44,177 nt of DNA. It comes from Pseudomonadota bacterium. Lineage in GTDB: Bacteria > Pseudomonadota > Alphaproteobacteria > Caulobacterales > Caulobacteraceae. The translations under genes were made by a program, and so were the position numbers. Below, one piece after another: positions 8,570 through 15,035 of the stretch (position 1 is the stretch's first letter; each line of letters begins with the position of its first letter). The DNA is taken from positions 1 to 44,177 of the forward strand of contig CAUJHW010000105.1 in NCBI GenBank assembly GCA_963205005.1, given 5' to 3'. Under the pieces are notes generated by a model. The model did not search any database. It was given only the letters and a program-made list of their open reading frames with translations, and had not been told where the DNA came from.

Positions 8570-9091
8570 CTAGGTCGGGAGCACCGCCCCGCCCGCCAGG
8601 TAGTCCATCTTGCCCAGCGGAACGCCCTGGTGGCGCAGGATCCCGTAGGCCGTCACCACGTGGAAGAAGAAGTTCGGCAGGGCGAAGCGCGCGAGGAAGT
8701 CCGCGGCCGTGAAGGTCATGGTGCGGCCCGGCAGCGGCAACTCGATAGTGCGGTCCTCACCGCCGGCGACCTGTTCGACGGTGATCGTCTCGAGGAAGGC
8801 GATGGTCTTGGCGATACGGTCCTTCACTTCGGCCCAGGTCGTCTCAACGTCCGGATAGCTGGGCGGAGCGATGGCCGCGAGGCGCGCGCCGCCACCCTTG
8901 GCCGCATCGCTGGCCATCTGGATCTGGCGGGTCAGCGGATGCATGTCGGCCGCGAGCCGCCCTTCCAGATAAGCTGCCACGTCGACACCGGAGGTCTTCG
9001 CATGGGCTTCGGCCTTGTCGAGCAGGGCCGCGAGGTTGCGCAGGGCGTTCAGGAAGACGGGGATCGAGGCGTCATAGAGGGAGTAGGTCAT
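8570..9091 (-). CDS. DUF1993 domain protein
   Basis: The product is 173 aa from ATG 9091. The whole length matches the DUF1993 type: an N-terminal MTYSLYDASIPVFLNALRNLAALLDKAEAH helix, LAADMHPLTRQIQMASDAAK, and a C-terminal FALPNFFFHVVTAYGILRHQGVPLGKMDYL. The fold is probably a DinB-like four-helix bundle. The biochemical role of the family is unknown to me. No signal peptide is present. It is convergent with slt and stands 72 bases downstream of the membrane protein gene of the ABC-transporter operon, so it may be read from that operon or from its own promoter. Confidence 0.85.
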   Translation of the reverse strand: MTYSLYDASIPVFLNALRNLAALLDKAEAHAKTSGVDVAAYLEGRLAADMHPLTRQIQMASDAAKGGGARLAAIAPPSYPDVETTWAEVKDRIAKTIAFLETITVEQVAGGEDRTIELPLPGRTMTFTAADFLARFALPNFFFHVVTAYGILRHQGVPLGKMDYLAGGAVLPT

Positions 9092-9163
9092 GCGGCGCTC
9101 CAGCTGCGAAGGTTGAGGCCGACAGATGTGGTGTGGCGCGACGGGACCCAAGGGCCCCCGCGA

Positions 9164-9535
9164 CTATTCCCTGCCCGGCCGGGTCTTCAGGTAGGCTGTA
9201 ACGAACAGCGACGCCAGCACGAGGTCCGGCAGGGTCACAAGCGGGATGGCGATCGGCAACCGACCCTGCGCGTACAGCACCCAGGTCGACGTCGCGTAGA
9301 TCACCTTGCCCAGCGCGCCCAGCAGCATCATCGGACGGTAGGCGCCCGGATTGCGGCCGATCACCAGGTAGACGAGCTGCCAGGCGAATGTCGAGGCGAC
9401 GAAGCCATAGTACATGTCCGGGTGCGAAAAGGGTCCGCCGGCCTTCGCCAGGACGCCTTCCAGGAAGAACAGCGGGCCGATGATCAGCACGCCCCAGATC
9501 CCGCCCAGGGTGAACACCCACTTCGCGAATTTCAT
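9164..9535 (-). CDS. Small four-helix membrane protein of unknown function
   Basis: The product is 123 aa with four hydrophobic segments (about residues 8-28, 42-60, 69-90 and 96-116), consistent with an integral inner-membrane protein. I do not recognise a named family. Its ATG overlaps the stop of the ABC ATPase gene (ATGA at 9535-9532), which makes it the last gene of the tetR-btuFCD-like operon. It could be an accessory membrane component of that transporter or an unrelated passenger; the overlap is the only evidence for a link. Confidence 0.75.
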   Translation of the reverse strand: MKFAKWVFTLGGIWGVLIIGPLFFLEGVLAKAGGPFSHPDMYYGFVASTFAWQLVYLVIGRNPGAYRPMMLLGALGKVIYATSTWVLYAQGRLPIAIPLVTLPDLVLASLFVTAYLKTRPGRE

Positions 9536-10296
9536 GCCCCTGCCCCCAGGCGATCCGCGACGAGAATGAGCCCCTCCGGCGTCGGCGCCAAGCGGCCATC
9601 GAGACCGAAGGCCGTCGCCAGCACGGCGGGGGTGAGCGCCTCGGCCGGCGCCGCATCGGCAATCACGCGACCTTCCGCCAACACCACGAGCCGGTCGCAG
9701 GTTCGCGCCGCCAGCGACAGATCGTGCAGGGTCAGCACCACCGCAGCCCCCCGTCCCGCCTCGGCGCGGAACAGTTCCATGGCCAGCAGCTGGGCGTCTG
9801 GATCGAGGCCGGCGGCGGGCTCGTCAGCCACCAGCAGCGGCGCTTCGGTAACCAGAAGCCGGGCCAACAGCACCCTGGCGCGCTCGCCGCCCGACAGTTC
9901 CAGCACCCCGCGCGCGCCGAACCCGGCCAGGCCGACGCGGGTCAGGGCGGCCTCGGCCGCCACACCGGCGGCCGCGGGCGGCAGCCGCAGGGCGCCGAGG
10001 CTCACGATCCGGGCGGCGCTCATGTTCCAGCCGACATGGCGCTCCTGCGGCAGGTAGGCGGCCAGCCGGGCGCGTTCCGGGTCGGTCAGCCCTGCCAGGT
10101 CCCGGCCGGCCAGTTCGGCGCGGCCCGAATCGAGCGTGGCAAGGCCCAGGGCGGCCCGCAGCAGGGTGGTCTTGCCCGCACCATTGGCGCCCACGACGCC
10201 GACGACCTCGCCCGCGCTCACGGTCAGGCTGGCGGCGTCGAGCACCACCCGCCCCGCCCGGCGGACCGTGGCGGACTGGAGGGCGAGCGCGCTCAT
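9532..10296 (-). CDS. ABC transporter ATP-binding protein (BtuD/FecE-like)
   Basis: The product is 254 aa, the energising subunit of a metal-chelate uptake ABC transporter. The Walker A motif is GANGAGKTT (about residues 36-43), the signature is LSGGERARVLLARLL, Walker B runs into DEPAAGLD, and the switch His is in LTLHDLSLAA. Its start overlaps the stop of the permease gene by four bases, and the next gene overlaps its own stop likewise. Family members import cobalamin, heme or ferric siderophores; the sequence does not settle which. Confidence 0.92.
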   Translation of the reverse strand: MSALALQSATVRRAGRVVLDAASLTVSAGEVVGVVGANGAGKTTLLRAALGLATLDSGRAELAGRDLAGLTDPERARLAAYLPQERHVGWNMSAARIVSLGALRLPPAAAGVAAEAALTRVGLAGFGARGVLELSGGERARVLLARLLVTEAPLLVADEPAAGLDPDAQLLAMELFRAEAGRGAAVVLTLHDLSLAARTCDRLVVLAEGRVIADAAPAEALTPAVLATAFGLDGRLAPTPEGLILVADRLGAGA

Positions 10297-11279
10297 CCGC
10301 GCCAGTTCCGCGCCGCGCGCCAGGCGATCAGCGCGAACAGCGGCGCGCCGAACAGGGCCGTGACCACGCCGAGCTTCAGCTCCAGGTCCGTGGGGATCAC
10401 CCTGGCCGCGATATCGGCGGCGGCCAGCAGCACGGCGCCGGCCAGGGTCGAGGGCAGCAGCACCCGGCCCGGATCGCCGCTGGACCCCGCCCGGACCAGA
10501 TGGGGCGCGGCCAGGCCCACGAAGCCGACGATGCCGGCCATGGCCACCGAGGCGCCCGTCAGCAGCGAGGCCCCGGCCACCGCGGCGGCGCGCAGGCGGC
10601 CCATGGGCAGGCCCGACAGCGCGGCCGTCTCCTCGCCCAGCGTCAGCATGGTCAGCCCACGCGCGGCGTAGGCGCAGAGGACGGCGCCGAGGCCCATGGC
10701 CGGGAGCTGGCGGGCGATGTCATCCCAGTCGCGGTTTGCCACCGACCCCAGCAGCCAGCCGAACACCTCCGACAGGGTCACCGGCGAAGGAGAAAGGTTG
10801 AACACCAGCGAGGTCAGCGCGCCCAGGAAGGCGGAGAAGGCCACCCCGAACAGGATCAGGGTCTCCGGCTCGCGGAACCGCGCCGCCAGCCAGGTCAGCA
10901 GCAGCCCCACCGCCAGGGCCGCGCCCAGGGCCGAGGCCTCGATGGCGCCCGGCGTGGCGGCGAGCCCCAGCGAGATCGCCAGCGCCGCGCCCAGCCCTGC
11001 CCCGCCCGACACCCCCAGCACGCCCGGATCGGCCCGCGGGTTGCGCAACAGGCCCTGCATCACCGCCCCGGCCAGCCCCAGCGCCCCGCCCACGACCAGC
11101 GCCGCCACGGTGCGGGGCAGCCGGATGTCGAAGATCACCAGATGCGGTCCGGACTGCGGGTCGGCCAAGGCCTGGGCGAACTGGCCGGGCGTGAGCGCCG
11201 TCTCGCCCAGGAAGAGCCCCACCGCACCAAGTCCGATCACGGCCGTGGCCAGCAGGAGATTGAGCGTCAGCGGCTTCAT
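10293..11279 (-). CDS. FecCD/BtuC-family ABC transporter permease
   Basis: The product is 328 aa with about nine to ten membrane segments. FecCD-family hallmarks are present: RLPRTVAALVVGGALGLAGAVMQGLLRNPRADPGVLGVSGGAGLGA near the N-terminus, and AGIVGFVGLAAPHLVR, the coupling region contacting the ATPase, towards the C-terminus. I start at ATG 11279, which forms ATGA with the stop of the binding-protein gene; the frame is open 20 codons further up, but only over that gene. It forms the membrane channel of the uptake system with the genes on either side. Confidence 0.93.
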   Translation of the reverse strand: MKPLTLNLLLATAVIGLGAVGLFLGETALTPGQFAQALADPQSGPHLVIFDIRLPRTVAALVVGGALGLAGAVMQGLLRNPRADPGVLGVSGGAGLGAALAISLGLAATPGAIEASALGAALAVGLLLTWLAARFREPETLILFGVAFSAFLGALTSLVFNLSPSPVTLSEVFGWLLGSVANRDWDDIARQLPAMGLGAVLCAYAARGLTMLTLGEETAALSGLPMGRLRAAAVAGASLLTGASVAMAGIVGFVGLAAPHLVRAGSSGDPGRVLLPSTLAGAVLLAAADIAARVIPTDLELKLGVVTALFGAPLFALIAWRAARNWRG

Positions 11280-12067
11280 GAGCGCGGCGCCCTGGACGCC
11301 AGCAGTTCGGCGGCCTCGGCTGCGCTCCAGTCCGGGCAACCGAGCAGCGCGCCGGGCAGACTGGCCACGGCGTGCTCGCGGGCGGCGGTCCGCAGGATCC
11401 TGTGCCGGCCAAGCCCCCAGCTGTCGCCGGCAAGCTGGAAGGTGTCGAAGAAGCCCAGCACAAGCGCCGGGGGCCGGTTCAGGGCGAGGCCTTCCAGCGA
11501 GACGGTCTGGAAACCGGGCCGCATCTCGGCGTTGGTCATGCCGGCGGCGCGCAGGACGGCGTCGATCAGCGTGCCCGGCCCGGCAGTGGCGCCGCCGGGG
11601 GTCAGGTAGAGGGCGCGGGCTCCGGCCCAGGCGCCGGCGGCCCGTCGAAGGCGGGCGTCCATCCGGGCGATGAGGGCCTCGCCAGCGGCGCGGCGGTCGA
11701 GCACGGCCGCCACATGGCGCACGTTGGCGCGGACCCCGGCGAAGTCCCGGGCGTCCTCCAGGGTCACGACCCGCACCCCGCGCGTCTCCAGCGCTCGCGT
11801 CAGCCGCGGCTCGCCGCCCCAGTAGCGGATCACCACCTGGGGCCGGACGGCCAGGGCCGACTCCAGATCGACACGACGTTTCGGGAGGCCCTCCGCAAGG
11901 GCGCGCAGGCGGGAATCGGCGTCGTCAGCCCGGGTCGAGAGGCCAACCACGGCCGGGCGCGGGCTGAGCGCCAGAACGAACTGGTCGGCGCACTGATCCA
12001 GCGACAGAACCCGGGGCGAGGCCTGCGCCGCCGGCGGCGCCAGCAGCGCCGCGACAAGGGCGATCAG
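11276..12067 (-). CDS. Periplasmic substrate-binding protein (BtuF/FecB-like)
   Basis: The mature part begins SPRVLSLDQCADQFVLAL and follows the TroA/BtuF helical-backbone fold. It has LTRALETRGVRVVTLEDARD in the first lobe and GPGTLIDAVLRAAGMTNA-type sequence in the second. IALVAALLAPPAAQA gives a short signal peptide. No ATG, GTG or TTG precedes this signal within reach; the nearest in-frame standard start is GTG at 12187, which would add a 40-residue non-signal extension over tetR. I therefore mark CTG 12067, which overlaps the tetR stop (CTGA). About 263 aa. It should deliver cobalamin, heme or a ferric chelate to the adjacent permease. The start is uncertain. Confidence 0.8.
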   Translation of the reverse strand: MIALVAALLAPPAAQASPRVLSLDQCADQFVLALSPRPAVVGLSTRADDADSRLRALAEGLPKRRVDLESALAVRPQVVIRYWGGEPRLTRALETRGVRVVTLEDARDFAGVRANVRHVAAVLDRRAAGEALIARMDARLRRAAGAWAGARALYLTPGGATAGPGTLIDAVLRAAGMTNAEMRPGFQTVSLEGLALNRPPALVLGFFDTFQLAGDSWGLGRHRILRTAAREHAVASLPGALLGCPDWSAAEAAELLASRAPRS

Positions 12068-12699
12068 TCGATGACCAGACCGTGGAGCATGCCGTCCAGG
12101 GTGACCTGCGTCAGGAGCTGGCGACCGGACCAGCCGAAGTTCGGCCGGCTGGTGGCCAGCGCCACCACGCCATGACAGGCCATCCACAGCGCCTGGGCCG
12201 CGGAATCCCCGTCTCCCGTGCGCAGCCGGCCGCTGGCCGCCACTTCGCGCACCACGCCGGAGAAGGTCTCGTAGCATTGTCGGCTCAGGTCCGCGGCGTC
12301 TTGGGGAAGTGGCGTGGTCGATACCGGACCCCGCTGGCAATAGACAAGCTGATAGGCGTTGGGGTGTTCGAACCCCCAGGCCATGTACGCTTCCAGCATC
12401 GCCCGGACCCGCACCAGGGCGTCGACCGGCCGGGCCGCGATCTCGCTGTTTCGGGCCAGAAGCTCGCGGAAGGTGCCTTCCGTGATCTCGTGGAGGATCC
12501 GGGCCTTGTCCTGGAAGTGCATGTAGAGGGCGGTCGACGACACGCCGACCTCGTCGGCGATGCGCCGGATGGTGGCGCCCTCATAGCCCTCGGCGACGAA
12601 GATCCGCTCCGCGGCCTGCAGGATTTCAGCCCGGCGGAGATAGCCATCTCCCTTCGCCTTGCGCGCGGTTTTCCGCGTCGCCGACGTTACCGTACCCAT
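12064..12699 (-). CDS. TetR/AcrR family transcriptional regulator
   Basis: The product is 211 aa. A basic N-terminal extension precedes a TetR helix-turn-helix (AEILQAAERIFVAEGYEGATIRRIADEVGVSSTALYMHFQDK). The C-terminal ligand domain (about residues 85-205) resembles the TetR_C_33 type. It is the first gene of the transporter operon, whose binding-protein gene starts on top of its stop codon, so it probably autoregulates and controls uptake of the transporter substrate. It is divergent from a methyltransferase gene with a 111-bp intergenic region that holds a candidate operator. The ligand is unknown. Confidence 0.92.
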   Translation of the reverse strand: MGTVTSATRKTARKAKGDGYLRRAEILQAAERIFVAEGYEGATIRRIADEVGVSSTALYMHFQDKARILHEITEGTFRELLARNSEIAARPVDALVRVRAMLEAYMAWGFEHPNAYQLVYCQRGPVSTTPLPQDAADLSRQCYETFSGVVREVAASGRLRTGDGDSAAQALWMACHGVVALATSRPNFGWSGRQLLTQVTLDGMLHGLVID

Positions 12700-12751
12700 T
12701 GAGCAGTCCCCACTTCCTCAGCACTGGCAGCGGACCCCAAATTGACGGGTG

Positions 12752-12767
12752 TGACAAGTCATTGTCG
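12752..12767. promoter_or_regulatory. Candidate TetR-type operator (inverted repeat)
   Basis: The 16-bp sequence TGACAAGTCATTGTCG contains arms GACAA and TTGTC around a 4-bp centre. It lies in the divergent region between tetR (start 12699) and the methyltransferase gene (start 12811), a usual place for a TetR-family autoregulatory site. This assignment rests only on symmetry and position. Confidence 0.35.
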
Positions 12768-12810
12768 GCAGGCTTTACCTCGGCCCCCTGTTCCGCTTAA
12801 CCGGGTCCCC

Positions 12811-13728
12811 ATGAAGTCCCCCGTCATCGCCGACGCGCCCGACGTGATGCGCACCACCGGCTGGGCGGACTACGCCCTGCTGGATTCCGGCGGCGGCCGG
12901 AAGCTGGAACGCTACGGCCCCTACCGCGTCGTGCGCCCCGAGCCGCAGTGCCTGTGGACACCCAGGCTGGACGCCGCCGACTGGGACAGCGCCGACGCGG
13001 TGTTCGACCCCGCCAGCAGCGACGACGAGGACGCCGGCCGCTGGCGGTTCCGTGACCGGCCCCGGGAAACCTGGCCGCTGGGCTGGGGCGAGGTGAAGTT
13101 CAACGGGCGGTTCACCGCCTTCCGGCACCTGGCCTTTTTCCCGGAGCAGGCGGCCAACTGGGCCTGGCTGGACGCCCAGGTGCGCGGCGCGGGCGGACAG
13201 CCGCGGGTGCTGAACCTGTTCGGTTATACCGGGGTCGCCAGTCTGGTGATGGCCGCCGCCGGCGCGGCGGTGACCCACGTGGACGCCTCGAAGAAGGCCG
13301 TGGGCTGGGCGCGGGAGAATGCCGATCTCTCCGACCTCGCCGACCGCCCGATCCGCTGGATCACCGAGGATGCGCGCAAGTACGTCCAGCGCGAGGTGCG
13401 TCGGGGTTCCCGGTATGAAGGGATCATCCTGGACCCGCCGAAATACGGACGCGGTCCTACCGGCGAGGTCTGGCGCCTGTTCGAGGACCTGCCTGAACTT
13501 GCCGAACTATGCGCCCAGCTTCTTTCGGAAAATGCCCGGTTCCTGGTGCTGAACGCCTATGCCGAGCGTATCTCCGGCGCGGCGCTCGCGGGCCTGCTGG
13601 CCGAAAAGCTGGAAGGCCGCGGCGGCCGCATCGAATGGGGCGAGCTGGCGCTTGAGGAAGCACGCGGCGATCGGGCCATCGGCATGAGCTTCTTCGCCCG
13701 TTGGGCCCCCGAGGCGGCGACGTCATGA
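12811..13728 (+). CDS. Class I SAM-dependent methyltransferase, RlmI/PF10672-like
   Basis: The product is 305 aa from ATG 12811. It has the RlmI/RlmK-like catalytic domain: LNLFGYTGVASLVMAAAGAAVTHVDASKKAVGWA gives the SAM-binding motif I and the acidic ribose ligand, and ILDPPKYGRGP is motif IV. The N-terminal 120 residues are a substrate-recognition region, and no PUA domain is seen. Family members methylate 23S rRNA bases; the target here is not certain. Its TGA overlaps the ATG of the next RNA methyltransferase gene, which suggests that both belong to RNA modification. Confidence 0.88.
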   Translation: MKSPVIADAPDVMRTTGWADYALLDSGGGRKLERYGPYRVVRPEPQCLWTPRLDAADWDSADAVFDPASSDDEDAGRWRFRDRPRETWPLGWGEVKFNGRFTAFRHLAFFPEQAANWAWLDAQVRGAGGQPRVLNLFGYTGVASLVMAAAGAAVTHVDASKKAVGWARENADLSDLADRPIRWITEDARKYVQREVRRGSRYEGIILDPPKYGRGPTGEVWRLFEDLPELAELCAQLLSENARFLVLNAYAERISGAALAGLLAEKLEGRGGRIEWGELALEEARGDRAIGMSFFARWAPEAATS

Positions 13729-14516
13729 GCCTCCGCACCGTCACCTCCCTGACCAACCCGACGGTCAAGGCCGTGCGCGCCCTGCACATGCGCAAGGAAC
13801 GCGATGAGACCGGCCTCTATGTCGCCGAGGGCCTGAAGGCCGTCATCGAGGGCGTCGAGACCGGCCACGCGCCGAAGATCCTGATGTACGGCCAGAGCGC
13901 GGCTGACCACCCCCTGCTGCAGAACGCCATCCGCGCAACCCAGCAGGCCCGCGGCGAGGTGATCGAGGTCACCCAGGACATCCTCGCCAAGGTCTCTCGC
14001 CGGGACAATCCGCAGGCCGTGGTGGGCGTGTTCCCCCAGGCGTTCCAGACCCTGGCCGACGTGAAGCCCGGCGCCGCCCAGTGCGTGGTGGCGCTGCACC
14101 GGGTGCGCGATCCCGGCAACCTCGGCGCCATCATCCGCACCGCCGACAGCGCCGGCTGCGGGGCGGTGATCCTGGTGGGCGAGTGCTGCGACCCGTATTC
14201 GGTCGAGGCCGTGCGGGCGACCATGGGCTCGATCTTCGCCGTGCCGCTGGTCAGGGCGACCGAGGCCGAGTTCGCCGCCTGGCGTCCAGGCTGGCCCGGC
14301 TCGGTGGTGGGCACCCTGCTCTCGGCCGAGGTGGATCACCGTCAGGCCGCCTACGCCCGGCCCGCCCTGGTGCTGATGGGCAACGAGCAGCAGGGCCTGA
14401 CGCCGGACATGGCCGCGCTCTGCGATGTGAACGTGAAGATCCCGATGCGCGGCCGGGCCGACAGCCTGAACCTGTCGGTGGCGACGGGGATCATGATCTA
14501 CGCCGCAACGGGTTAG
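13725..14516 (+). CDS. TrmH/SpoU-family RNA 2'-O-methyltransferase
   Basis: The product is 263 aa. An N-terminal substrate-binding region (SLTNPTVKAVRALHMRKERDETGLYVAEG) precedes the SPOUT knot. Motif 1 is RVRDPGNLGAIIRTADSAG, motif 2 is LVLMGNEQQGLT, and motif 3 is IPMRGRADSLNLSVATGIMIY. These are the residues that hold SAM in the trefoil knot. It methylates a ribose 2'-OH in rRNA or tRNA; the exact site is unknown. The start ATG 13725 forms ATGA with the upstream methyltransferase gene, so translation is likely coupled. Confidence 0.93.
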   Translation: MSLRTVTSLTNPTVKAVRALHMRKERDETGLYVAEGLKAVIEGVETGHAPKILMYGQSAADHPLLQNAIRATQQARGEVIEVTQDILAKVSRRDNPQAVVGVFPQAFQTLADVKPGAAQCVVALHRVRDPGNLGAIIRTADSAGCGAVILVGECCDPYSVEAVRATMGSIFAVPLVRATEAEFAAWRPGWPGSVVGTLLSAEVDHRQAAYARPALVLMGNEQQGLTPDMAALCDVNVKIPMRGRADSLNLSVATGIMIYAATG

Positions 14517-14560
14517 AGGCCGCTAGGCCATCGTTAAGCCGTGGCGGACTAGTCTTGCGA

Positions 14561-15022
14561 ATGCCAAGCGATCCGCAGACAGACCCGGATCAGCCGCTCG
14601 TCCGGCTGCTTTATACCAGCCGCGCCACGCCGGAGTGCCTGGCCGACCTTCAGGGCGGTATCGACGCCCTGCTGGCGACGGCGCAGCGGCACAACCCCGA
14701 GCATCAGATCACCGGAGCCCTGGTGGCGCACAAGGGCTGGTTCATCCAGGTGCTGGAGGGCCCAGAGGACGAGGTGCACGGCCTGTTCCGGAAGATCTGT
14801 CTCGACGAGCGTCATTGCTCGGCCAACCTGGTCAGTGAGGGACCGGTCGAGACGCGCGACTTCGCCCACTGGAGCATGTGCGCCCGGCAGCTGTCGTCGC
14901 TGGACGCCCGCATCCTGGCCGAACTGGACCGCAACGCCGCCTTCGATCCCGCCGATCTGCCGGAAAGCCAGATCATGGAACTGCTCCACGCCGTCGCAGC
15001 GGCGTCAGCCCGGACGTCCTGA
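14561..15022 (+). CDS. BLUF-domain blue-light photoreceptor, short stand-alone type
   Basis: The product is 153 aa: a single BLUF domain (about residues 12-105) plus a short helical C-terminal cap, with no output enzyme attached. The flavin-site residues are all present: Y18 in LLYTS, N45 in HNPEHQITG, Q63 in FIQVLEG, and W104 and M106 in HWSM. N45, Q63, W104 and M106 even fall at the same numbers as in AppA. It should bind FAD and sense blue light through a hydrogen-bond switch at Gln63. Short BLUF proteins signal through a partner protein; none is obvious nearby. The gene starts 44 bases after the TrmH-like gene and is convergent with hrpB. Confidence 0.93.
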   Translation: MPSDPQTDPDQPLVRLLYTSRATPECLADLQGGIDALLATAQRHNPEHQITGALVAHKGWFIQVLEGPEDEVHGLFRKICLDERHCSANLVSEGPVETRDFAHWSMCARQLSSLDARILAELDRNAAFDPADLPESQIMELLHAVAAASARTS

Positions 15023-15035
15023 CCGATCGGTTCAG
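15019..15035. terminator. Small palindrome between convergent BLUF and hrpB genes
   Basis: The sequence CTGACCGATCGGTTCAG is nearly a perfect palindrome centred on ACCGATCGGT. It overlaps the stop codons of both convergent genes. It could serve as a weak bidirectional terminator; there is no T-tract on either side, so the call is tentative. Confidence 0.3.
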
